The notes beneath the pieces are model-generated. The model saw only the letters and a list, made by a program, of their open reading frames with translations, had not been told where the DNA came from and searched no databases. Below, one piece after another: positions 8,693 through 16,225 of a DNA stretch of 47,714 nt (positions within the stretch are counted from its first letter, which is position 1; each line of letters begins with the position of its first letter). Origin of the DNA: Caenibius sp964466155 (GTDB lineage Bacteria; Pseudomonadota; Alphaproteobacteria; Sphingomonadales; Sphingomonadaceae); assembly GCA_964466155.1 (NCBI GenBank), contig CAYXMY010000006.1, positions 1-47,714 of the forward strand. The letters are read 5' to 3'. Made by a program: the position numbers and the translations under genes.

Positions 8693-10849
8693 ATGAGAAA
8701 ACCCATCGCTTTCGCAGCCCTTGCCCTGCTGGCAAGCGGCCAATCCCTATTCGCCCCCTTATCCGCCAAGGACACCATGACCAAGACGCCCGCTTCCCCG
8801 CCCACCGCCGAACAGCGCCCGCACGAAGCCGCCTATCACGGGATCGCGATCAGCGATCCTTACGCCTGGCTGCGCGATCCCGGCTATCCCGAAGTGAAGG
8901 ACAAGGCGATCCTGGCTCATCTGGAAGCGGAAAACGCCTGGTTCGAAACCCGCATGGCGGGGCAAAAGGCGCGGACCGATGCGCTGTTCAGGGAAATGCG
9001 CGCGCGGATCAAGGAAGCGGACAAGTCCGTGCCGCAGAAGGACGGTAATTACCTCTACTGGATCGAGTACGAGGAAGGCGCGGAATACAAGAAATGGTTC
9101 CGCCGCCCGGTGGGCGCGCCCGCCGATGGCAGCGCGGACGAGTTGATTTTGGATGAGGTGGCGCTGGCGGCGGGCAAGGAATACTTCCGCCTCGGCGCAT
9201 TGTCGGTCAGCAACGATGGCAAGCTGCTCGCCTATTCGGTGGACGACAACGGTTCGGAACGCTTCACCGCGCGGATCAAGAATCTCGCAACCGGTGAAGT
9301 GCTGCCCGATGAAATCCCCGGCACGCTGTCCAGCCTCGTCTGGGCGGCGGGGGACAGAGCGCTGGTCTATTCGCTGGCGAACGAGAACTGGCGCACCGAC
9401 AACGCCCGGCTGCACTGGCTGGGCAAGCCGCTCGGCGAGGATGTCGAGCTTTATCACGAGGATGACGAAGGCTTCCGCGTCGGCAGTGGGCTGTCCGCCA
9501 ACGAAAAGTGGATCGTGATTTCATCCGGCGATCACGAAACCAGCGAAACGCGCCTGATCCCGGCGGACGATCCGCTGGCCACGCCCTTGCTGGTCAAGGC
9601 GCGGCGCAAGGGGGTGGAGTACGACGTCGATGAGCGTGACGGCATCCTCTACATCCACACCAATGACGAGCATGAGAATTTCCGCCTCGCCACCGCGCCG
9701 CTGGCCACGCCGGGGGAATGGACCACGCTGATCGCGGGCTCGGACGATTTCTATCTGACGGGCGTCAGCCTGTTCCGCGATTTCTACGTCGTCGAAGGGC
9801 GTCTGCGCGGCCTCGATCACATCGATGTCCGCTCCTACACCGATCCGGCCAGAGTGGAGCCGATCGTATTCCCCGAAGCGAGCTATACCGCGGGGCTGGA
9901 CGACAATCCCGAATGGGCGGTCGACACGCTGCGCCTCTCCTATGCCAGCATGATCAGCCCGAACACGATGTACGATTACCATCTGGCGGACAAGCGGCTG
10001 GAAGTGCTGAAAGTCCAGGAAATCCCTTCGGGCTACGACGCGTCGCTCTATGCCACCGAGCGGCTGGAAATCCCCGCGCGCGACGGCACGAAAGTGCCCG
10101 TCAGCGTGATGTACCGCAAGGATCGCCAGCCCGGCGGACCGCTCTATCTCTATGGCTACGGCGCTTATGGCATCGCTATCGATCCGGGCTTTTCGACCAC
10201 GCGCCTGTCGCTGGTGGACCGGGGCTTCGCTTTCGCCATCGCGCATATCCGGGGCGGGGACGATCTGGGCCGCGCCTGGTACAAGGCGGGCAAGCTGGAC
10301 CGGCGAACCAACACGTTCCACGATTTCGTCGATGTGGCGAAGGGACTGGTGGAGCGCGGCTATACCCAGGCGGGCAGGATCGCCATTTCGGGCGGTTCGG
10401 CGGGCGGCGAGCTGATGGGTGCGGTCATCAATTCCGATCCGCAGCTATGGGGCGCGGTGGTGGCGCATGTGCCGTTCGTCGATGTGCTCAACACCATGCT
10501 CGATGCCTCGCTCCCCCTGACGCCGGGCGAATGGCCCGAATGGGGCAACCCGATCGAGGATAAGGCGGCGTTCGAACTGATCCGTTCCTACAGCCCGTAT
10601 GACAACGTGCGGGTGCAGGCTTATCCGCCGCTGCTGGTCACGGCGGGCCTCAACGATCCGCGCGTGACCTATTGGGAACCGGCCAAATGGGTCGCCCGGC
10701 TGCGCGAGATGAAGACCGACGGGAACGAACTGCTGCTCAAGACCAATATGGGCGCGGGCCACGGCGGCAAGTCGGGCCGGTTCGAAAGCCTGAAGGAAAC
10801 GGCGGAAGAATTCGCCTTCATCCTGTGGCAACTGGGAATCGCGGAGTGA
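8693..10849 (+). CDS. Exported S9 family oligopeptidase (oligopeptidase B-like)
   Basis: A 718-residue serine peptidase of the prolyl oligopeptidase family, closest in style to oligopeptidase B. The N-terminus MRKPIAFAALALLASGQSLF is a signal peptide, suggesting periplasmic location. A beta-propeller domain starts around the ISDPYAWLRDP segment, and an alpha/beta-hydrolase domain follows. The catalytic triad fits Ser569 in GGSAGGEL, Asp655 in LNDPRV and His690 in GAGHGGKSG. ATG at 8693 is preceded by AGGA at 8 nt; an upstream in-frame ATG at 8675 would disrupt the signal peptide. The stop overlaps the following thioesterase gene (GTGA). Substrate preference (basic residues or proline) cannot be decided by eye. 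Confidence 0.88.
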   Translation: MRKPIAFAALALLASGQSLFAPLSAKDTMTKTPASPPTAEQRPHEAAYHGIAISDPYAWLRDPGYPEVKDKAILAHLEAENAWFETRMAGQKARTDALFREMRARIKEADKSVPQKDGNYLYWIEYEEGAEYKKWFRRPVGAPADGSADELILDEVALAAGKEYFRLGALSVSNDGKLLAYSVDDNGSERFTARIKNLATGEVLPDEIPGTLSSLVWAAGDRALVYSLANENWRTDNARLHWLGKPLGEDVELYHEDDEGFRVGSGLSANEKWIVISSGDHETSETRLIPADDPLATPLLVKARRKGVEYDVDERDGILYIHTNDEHENFRLATAPLATPGEWTTLIAGSDDFYLTGVSLFRDFYVVEGRLRGLDHIDVRSYTDPARVEPIVFPEASYTAGLDDNPEWAVDTLRLSYASMISPNTMYDYHLADKRLEVLKVQEIPSGYDASLYATERLEIPARDGTKVPVSVMYRKDRQPGGPLYLYGYGAYGIAIDPGFSTTRLSLVDRGFAFAIAHIRGGDDLGRAWYKAGKLDRRTNTFHDFVDVAKGLVERGYTQAGRIAISGGSAGGELMGAVINSDPQLWGAVVAHVPFVDVLNTMLDASLPLTPGEWPEWGNPIEDKAAFELIRSYSPYDNVRVQAYPPLLVTAGLNDPRVTYWEPAKWVARLREMKTDGNELLLKTNMGAGHGGKSGRFESLKETAEEFAFILWQLGIAE

Positions 10850-11241
10850 GCGAAATCTACACCCGCACCTTCACCGCCGGGCCGGAGCATATCGATGGTA
10901 ACGGGCATGTGAACAACGCGGTGTGGGTGCAATGGGTGCAGGATACCGGCACCGCCCACTGGGAAGCGCGCGCCCGGCCGGAGGACAAGGCCGCTTATCT
11001 GTGGTTCGTCACCCGGCATGAAATCGATTATCGCGGCAATATCGGCGCGGGCGAAACCGTCACCGCGCGGACCTGGATTCCCGGCCCGCCGCAGGGTGCG
11101 CGTTTCGTGCGCGAAGTGGAATTCGTCAGTCCGGCGGGCAAGACAATCGTCGCCGCGCGCTCTGTCTGGGCGATGATCGACAAGGCAAGTGGCCGCCCCA
11201 CCCGGATTCCGCCCGAAGTGGCAGGGCCGTTTCTGGCCTGA
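10846..11241 (+). CDS. Hotdog-fold acyl-CoA thioesterase family protein
   Basis: A 131-residue single hotdog domain resembling the 4-hydroxybenzoyl-CoA thioesterase/YbgC group. The N-terminal region contains the characteristic IDGNGHVNNAVWVQWVQD segment, where the family's catalytic Asp lies in a comparable loop, and a HEIDYRGNIGAGETVTART strand pair follows. The GTG start overlaps the stop of the oligopeptidase gene (GTGA), giving the natural N-terminus VSEIYTRTF; the frame remains open upstream without support for an earlier start. Translational coupling with the peptidase is likely, although a functional link is not obvious. The acyl substrate is unknown. Confidence 0.8.
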   Translation: MSEIYTRTFTAGPEHIDGNGHVNNAVWVQWVQDTGTAHWEARARPEDKAAYLWFVTRHEIDYRGNIGAGETVTARTWIPGPPQGARFVREVEFVSPAGKTIVAARSVWAMIDKASGRPTRIPPEVAGPFLA

Positions 11242-11261
11242 ACGGTTGGGATGGCCCTGGG

Positions 11262-12377
11262 CTACCCGGCCAGCGCCTGCTCCACCGGTAGCAGGTCATA
11301 ACCCAGTTCTTCCGCCACCGCGGGATAAGTCACCCGGCCTGCGCAGACGTTGAGCCCGGCGGCAAGGTGGGGATCGCGGCGCAGGGCGTCTTTCCAGCCC
11401 AGATCGGCGATGCGCAGGGCATGGGGCAGCGTGACGTTGTTCAGCGCATAGGTGGAGGTGCGGGCCACCGCGCCGGGCATATTGGCGACGCAGTAGTGGA
11501 CGATGCCATCGACTACGAACGTCGGGTCCTGATGCGTGGTCGGATGACTGGTTTCGAAGCAGCCGCCCTGATCGATGGCGACATCGACCAGCACCGCGCC
11601 GCGCTTCATGCACGCCAGCATATCGCGGGTGACGAGCTTGGGCGCGGCGGCGCCCGGCACCAGCACCGCGCCGATCACGAGATCCGCCTCGCACACGCTT
11701 TCGGCCAGATTGGCCTTGTTGGAAAACCGGGTCTTGGCGCGGCTTTCGAAATGGATGCCCAGGCGTTCCAACACTTCGGGATCGCGGTCGAGAACGGTGA
11801 CATCCGCTCCCAGCCCCACCGCCATCTGCGCCGCGTTGAAGCCCACGGTGCCGCCGCCGATCACCGCGACCTTGCCCGGCATCACCCCCGGCACTCCGCC
11901 CAGAAGAACGCCGCGCCCGCCATGGACCTTTTCCAGCGCCGTTGCGCCTGCCTGGATCGCCATGCGCCCGGCGACCTGGCTCATGGGTTTCAGCAGCGGC
12001 AGCGAATGGCCCGGCCCGGTGACGGTTTCATAGGCAATGGCGACGACACCCGATTTGACGAGATCGGCGGTTTGCTCGGGATCGGGAGCGAGGTGGAGAT
12101 ATGTGTAGAGAATCTGCCCGGGGCGGAGCATGGCGCGCTCCGCCGCTTGCGGTTCCTTGACTTTCACGATCATCTCGCACTTGGCGAAAATCTCCGGCGT
12201 GGCATGGATCGTGCAGCCCGCGGCATTGTAATCGTCATCGCTGGCGCCGATGCCGAGGCCCGCGCCGCTTTCGATCCACACATCGTGCCCATGCGCGACC
12301 AGTTCATGCGCGCTTTCCGGCGTCAGCCCGACGCGGTATTCGTGGTTCTTGATTTCCTTGGGGCAACCGACGCGCAT
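11262..12377 (-). CDS. ald: Alanine dehydrogenase
   Basis: A 371-residue NAD-dependent alanine dehydrogenase, interconverting L-alanine and pyruvate with ammonium. The N-terminus MRVGCPKEIKNHEYRVGLTP is the family signature. The active-site lysine is in IVKVKEPQ and the histidine in YLHLAPD. The NAD-binding fold shows VIGGGTVGFNAAQMA followed by the acidic VTVLDRD strand end. Length matches the family. The gene is separated from the upstream ftsK-type gene on the same strand by about 85 bp, enough for its own promoter. Confidence 0.95.
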   Translation of the reverse strand: MRVGCPKEIKNHEYRVGLTPESAHELVAHGHDVWIESGAGLGIGASDDDYNAAGCTIHATPEIFAKCEMIVKVKEPQAAERAMLRPGQILYTYLHLAPDPEQTADLVKSGVVAIAYETVTGPGHSLPLLKPMSQVAGRMAIQAGATALEKVHGGRGVLLGGVPGVMPGKVAVIGGGTVGFNAAQMAVGLGADVTVLDRDPEVLERLGIHFESRAKTRFSNKANLAESVCEADLVIGAVLVPGAAAPKLVTRDMLACMKRGAVLVDVAIDQGGCFETSHPTTHQDPTFVVDGIVHYCVANMPGAVARTSTYALNNVTLPHALRIADLGWKDALRRDPHLAAGLNVCAGRVTYPAVAEELGYDLLPVEQALAG

Positions 12378-12462
12378 TCATAGTCTCCCAATCGGAGGAG
12401 GGGTGAGACGGTAAGGAAGCGCTCCATGCGGTAAAGCGTTCCCGCCCGCCGCCGCTGCGGAA

Positions 12463-14823
12463 TCAGAGCGGATTGCCGTCCTTGTCGCGGTAGATATCGC
12501 GCCGGCCGACGTGGTTGGCCGGGCCGACGAAGCCATCGCCTTCCATCCGTTCCACCCATTTGGCGGCGGTGTTGTAACCGACGCCCAATTGCCGTTGCAG
12601 CCAGCTTGCCGATGCCTTCTGGCTTTCGAACACGATCTGGCAGGCTTGGCGGTATTTGCGTTCGGCCGGATCGTCGCTCGCGGTCAGTTCGTCGTCGAAG
12701 CCGAAGCCGCCGTCTTCCGGTTCCTCGGTGACCGAATCGATATAGACCGGGCTGCCCTGCGCGCGCCAGTGATCGGCCACGCGTTCCACTTCCTCGTCCG
12801 CCACGAACGGGCCGTGCACGCGCACCAGCGCGCCGGTGTTGGGCTTGTAGAGCATGTCGCCCTTGCCCAGCAGTTGCTCTGCGCCCTGTTCGCCCAGAAT
12901 GGTGCGGCTGTCGATGCGGCTGGTGACCTTGAAGCTGATGCGGGTGGGCAGGTTGGCCTTGATGACGCCGGTGATGACGTCGACCGAGGGGCGCTGCGTC
13001 GCCATGATGAGGTGGATGCCCGCCGCGCGGCTTTTCTGCGACAGGCGCTGGATCAGGACTTCGATTTCCTTGCCCACCGTCACCATCAGGTCGGCCAGTT
13101 CGTCCACGATCAGGACGATCTGGGGCAGCACTTCGTAATCGAGCTGTTCTTCCTCGAACAGTTCCTCGCCCGTATCGGGATCGAACCCGATCTGCACCCG
13201 GCGGCCCAGCGGCTTGCCCTTGGCGGCGGCGCTGCGGACGCGTTCGTTGAAGCCCGACAGATTGCGCGCGCCGACGCTGGACATCATGCGATAGCGCCGC
13301 TCCATCTCCTCTACCGCCCATTTCAGGGCGCGGATCGCCTTGGCGGGCTCCGTCACCACGGGGGAGAGGAGGTGCGGGATGTCGTCGTAGCTTTTGAGTT
13401 CCAGCACTTTGGGATCGATCAGGATCATGCGGCATTCGGCTGGCGTCAGGCGGTAGAGCAGCGACAGCAGAATGGCGTTGAGCCCGACCGACTTGCCCGA
13501 ACCGGTGGTGCCCGCGACGAGCAGGTGCGGCATCGCGGCCAGATCGGCCACCACCGGTTCGCCCGCGATATCCTTGCCCAGAATGATCGGCAGCATGCCC
13601 TTGTGATGGGCGAAGGCTTCGCAGGCGGCCAGTTCCTTGAGCGACACCATCTGCCGGTCGGCATTGGGCAATTCGATGCCCATCACCGTCTTGCCGGGGA
13701 TGGAGGACACGCGGGCGGAAATCGCGCTCATATTCCGGGCAATATCTTCGGCCAGGCCGATCACGCGGCTGGCCTTGATGCCGGGGGCCGGTTCCAGTTC
13801 GTACATGGTGACGACGGGGCCGGTGCGCACCGCCGTGATCTCCCCCTTGACGTTGAAATCGTCAAGCACGGTTTCGAGCAGGCGCGCGTTGCGTTCCAGC
13901 GCCATTTTGTCGATCTTGGGCGCGGTGGTTTCGGGGGCATCGTCCAGCAGGTCGAGACTGGGCAGTTCGTGACCGTCGAACAGGTCTTTCTGCTGGGCGG
14001 TGGCGCTGGCGATCCGGGCGGGTTTGGGCGGGCTGCTGGGGTCGGTGATTTCCGGCGCGGGGCGCGGCGGGGCATTCTCCACCATGGGCGCGGGGCGTTC
14101 GGATTGCGGCTTGTCCTTGCGCTTGGGCCGGAAGGGGACATTTTCCGCTTCCGGGTCCGCTTCGTGATCGGTGGGCGCGCGGCGCGGGAGATAGCGCAGC
14201 AGGTGCGGCAAGGTCAGCAGTTGTGCCCAGTCGAACGCGAAGACGCGGCCCGCCAGCACCAGCCCGCCGCCAAGGCAACCCAGCGCCAGCACCAGAATGG
14301 CCCAGCCTTGCGCTGCATCGGGCAGGCGCGCGGCCAGGGCATGGATTGCGGCGGCGCCCAGCAGGCCGGTGACCCCGCCTGTGGAAGCCGGCAGCGAACC
14401 GCCCGGCCCGTTGAAGGCGAGCGCCAGAACGGTGGACAGCAGCGCCATCGCCGCCAGCAGCATGACGACCGTACGCCACCAACGCATGCCGTGAGGCGTT
14501 TCCTCGTCATCGGCATCGCGCCACAGCTTGCGCGCAAAGGCATAGAGCAGCGGCAGCAACAGCACCGAAACCAGCCCGAACAGGAACAGCGCCCGTTCCG
14601 CCGCCCAGGCCCCGGAATAGCCCATCCAGTTGGCCACTTGCTCTCCCGCCGCGGTGGAGGCGGAAGGGTCCGTCTGCCGATAGCTCGCCAGAGCCAGCGC
14701 GAGGAAAATCATCCCGGCAAACAGCAGGAGCGCGCCGCCCATCTGGCACGCGCGGCGCAGCGAGCGGCGAAAGGCCGCGCGCCAATCGAGCGCAGGCACG
14801 ATGCTCAGTGCGCGTGATGCCAT
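12463..14823 (-). CDS. ftsK: DNA translocase FtsK
   Basis: A 786-residue FtsK/SpoIIIE protein that pumps chromosomal DNA at the division septum and supports dimer resolution. Four transmembrane helices are at about 29-47, 79-97, 117-137 and 172-197, followed by a Pro/Ala-rich linker. The alpha/beta motor carries Walker A AGTTGSGKS at 437-445 and Walker B VLIVDELADL. The C-terminal winged-helix gamma domain, which reads KOPS-type DNA sites, ends the protein (ASASWLQRQLGVGYNTAAKW). The linker is short compared with E. coli FtsK, as is common in alphaproteobacteria. A ThiE-like gene lies 88 bp upstream on the same strand. Confidence 0.95.
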   Translation of the reverse strand: MASRALSIVPALDWRAAFRRSLRRACQMGGALLLFAGMIFLALALASYRQTDPSASTAAGEQVANWMGYSGAWAAERALFLFGLVSVLLLPLLYAFARKLWRDADDEETPHGMRWWRTVVMLLAAMALLSTVLALAFNGPGGSLPASTGGVTGLLGAAAIHALAARLPDAAQGWAILVLALGCLGGGLVLAGRVFAFDWAQLLTLPHLLRYLPRRAPTDHEADPEAENVPFRPKRKDKPQSERPAPMVENAPPRPAPEITDPSSPPKPARIASATAQQKDLFDGHELPSLDLLDDAPETTAPKIDKMALERNARLLETVLDDFNVKGEITAVRTGPVVTMYELEPAPGIKASRVIGLAEDIARNMSAISARVSSIPGKTVMGIELPNADRQMVSLKELAACEAFAHHKGMLPIILGKDIAGEPVVADLAAMPHLLVAGTTGSGKSVGLNAILLSLLYRLTPAECRMILIDPKVLELKSYDDIPHLLSPVVTEPAKAIRALKWAVEEMERRYRMMSSVGARNLSGFNERVRSAAAKGKPLGRRVQIGFDPDTGEELFEEEQLDYEVLPQIVLIVDELADLMVTVGKEIEVLIQRLSQKSRAAGIHLIMATQRPSVDVITGVIKANLPTRISFKVTSRIDSRTILGEQGAEQLLGKGDMLYKPNTGALVRVHGPFVADEEVERVADHWRAQGSPVYIDSVTEEPEDGGFGFDDELTASDDPAERKYRQACQIVFESQKASASWLQRQLGVGYNTAAKWVERMEGDGFVGPANHVGRRDIYRDKDGNPL

Positions 14824-14911
14824 GATCTTCCCCTAAGTCCTTGGCTGCGTATCATGCGCCGAGGGGTGACTCCTCGTCAAGAATCCTTGGGATTCCCGGC
14901 CGTCGATTGGT

Positions 14912-15490
14912 TTACGAAAGCCCGTCTATAGCGGCCCAGCGCGGCCATGCCAGACGCTTTGCGGTGAGCCGGTTCATTCCGCCGAGGGCAATCACCGGCA
15001 TGCGGGCCTGCCGGGCGAGCAAGCGGAAGCGCAGCGGCCCGAGCGCGGGCACGCCCGGGTGGGAACGCGTGGGAAACGCGGGCGAAAGCATCACCGCATC
15101 GGCCCGGGCAAGGCGGGCGGCCCCCAGTTCGGCGAGATCGTGTGCGGTGGCGATCCGCAGCAGGCCGCCGATCCGGCACGGCCCCGGATCGGTGCCGTAT
15201 GTGCCATCGGCTCCGACGATGGCGGCTTCGCGTGCGCTGCCCGCCAGAATGACCGTATGGCCATGCTTGCGGGCCACGCGCGCCAGGCTTCGCCAGCGTG
15301 CATACCGCTCGTCCGGCGGCAGGTGGTAATGGCGGAAGACGAAGCCTGAACCGCGTGGCAGGCGGCGCAGGGCATGGGTTAGCATGGCATCGTTGCGCGC
15401 GTCGCTGATCAGCCACAGGTGCGGCAATGCCCGCGGTTGCAGGCATGAGCGTTTCCGGTGTCGCCGTTTCAGGGTCTGGCGCTTGCGCAT
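14912..15490 (-). CDS. ThiE-like (thiamine phosphate synthase family) protein
   Basis: A 192-residue TIM-barrel protein with ThiE/TenI features: LWLISDARN near the start, a middle GADGTYG segment, and a C-terminal SPAFPTRSHPG, ALGPLRFRLLAR, PVIALGGMN run as in thiamine phosphate synthase. The DxHxGQxD-type motif of true ThiE is not evident, and the first 18 residues are unusually basic (MRKRQTLKRRHRKRS). It may therefore be a TenI-like regulator or a divergent synthase. The start at 15490 is chosen because it sits 22 bp from the divergent YggS-type gene; the frame continues upstream across that gene without meaning. Confidence 0.65.
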   Translation of the reverse strand: MRKRQTLKRRHRKRSCLQPRALPHLWLISDARNDAMLTHALRRLPRGSGFVFRHYHLPPDERYARWRSLARVARKHGHTVILAGSAREAAIVGADGTYGTDPGPCRIGGLLRIATAHDLAELGAARLARADAVMLSPAFPTRSHPGVPALGPLRFRLLARQARMPVIALGGMNRLTAKRLAWPRWAAIDGLS

Positions 15491-15512
15491 GGCGACGTTA
15501 TAGCGGCCTCCC

Positions 15513-16172
15513 ATGGAAAACGCAGCCACCCCGCTTACCGATATTCGCGCCCGTATCGCACAGGCCGCGCAGATTGCCGGGCGCAAGCCCGAGGACATCG
15601 CACTTGTCGCCATCAGCAAGACGCATCCGGCGGATATGATCGCCCCGCTGATCGCGCAGGGGCAGAAGATATTCGGTGAAAACCGGGTGCAGGAAGCGGA
15701 GGCCAAATGGCCTGCCCTGCGCGAACGGCATGGCGATATCGCGCTGCATCTGGTGGGCCAGCTCCAATCGAACAAGGCGGACGACGCGGTGGCATTGTTC
15801 GATTGCATCCATTCGCTGGACCGTCCCTCGCTCGTCACCGCGCTGGCCCGGGCGATGGACAAGGCGGGGCGGCAGGTGCCGTGTTTCGTGCAGGTCAACA
15901 TCGGCGCCGAAGACCAGAAAGGCGGCTGCGCGATTGCCGATCTGCCTGCCTTGCTGGCCGAAGCGCGCGGCGCGGAGATTCCGCTGATCGGCCTGATGTG
16001 CGTGCCGCCCGCCGATATCGAACCGGCGCCGTTCTTCGCCTTCCTCGACAAGCTGGCGGCCGACAACGGCCTTGCCGGGCGCAGCATGGGGATGAGCGGC
16101 GATTTCGAAACCGCGATCATGCTGGGGGCGACCCATATCCGCGTCGGCAGCGCCTTGTTCGGCGCGCGGTAA
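15513..16172 (+). CDS. YggS/PROSC-type pyridoxal phosphate homeostasis protein
   Basis: A 219-residue single-domain PLP-binding protein of the YggS (COG0325) family. PLP Lys36 is in LVAISKTHPA, followed by the family hallmarks GENRVQEAEAKW, HLVGQLQSNKA, CIHSLDR, VNIGAEDQKGG and MGMSGDFETAI, and ending in IRVGSALFGAR. These proteins have no known catalytic activity; they bind PLP and help maintain vitamin B6 and amino acid balance. The gene is divergent from the ThiE-like gene (22 bp between starts), pairing two cofactor-related genes, and convergent with glnD. Confidence 0.93.
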   Translation: MENAATPLTDIRARIAQAAQIAGRKPEDIALVAISKTHPADMIAPLIAQGQKIFGENRVQEAEAKWPALRERHGDIALHLVGQLQSNKADDAVALFDCIHSLDRPSLVTALARAMDKAGRQVPCFVQVNIGAEDQKGGCAIADLPALLAEARGAEIPLIGLMCVPPADIEPAPFFAFLDKLAADNGLAGRSMGMSGDFETAIMLGATHIRVGSALFGAR

Positions 16173-16197
16173 GGCCGTGAAGCCATGAGAGAGCGGG

Positions 16198-16219
16198 CCG
16201 GGCCGCAGGGCAGGCCCGG
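16198..16219. terminator. GC-rich hairpin between convergent genes
   Basis: CCGGGCC pairs with GGCCCGG over an 8 nt loop, with an outer AGCGG/CCGCT pairing. It lies between the stops of the YggS-type gene and glnD. No strong T-run follows on either strand, so intrinsic termination is uncertain. Confidence 0.35.
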
Positions 16220-16225
16220 GTTCCG

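Noticed and set aside
12511..14817. Long open frame antisense to ftsK (about 770 codons)
   Set aside because: Typical shadow frame of a GC-rich gene; amino acid composition is dominated by Arg, Gly, His and Gln, and no domain is present.
14860..14880. Short CGAGG/CCTCG hairpin between the ThiE-like gene and ftsK
   Set aside because: A five-base stem is expected by chance in this GC-rich DNA.
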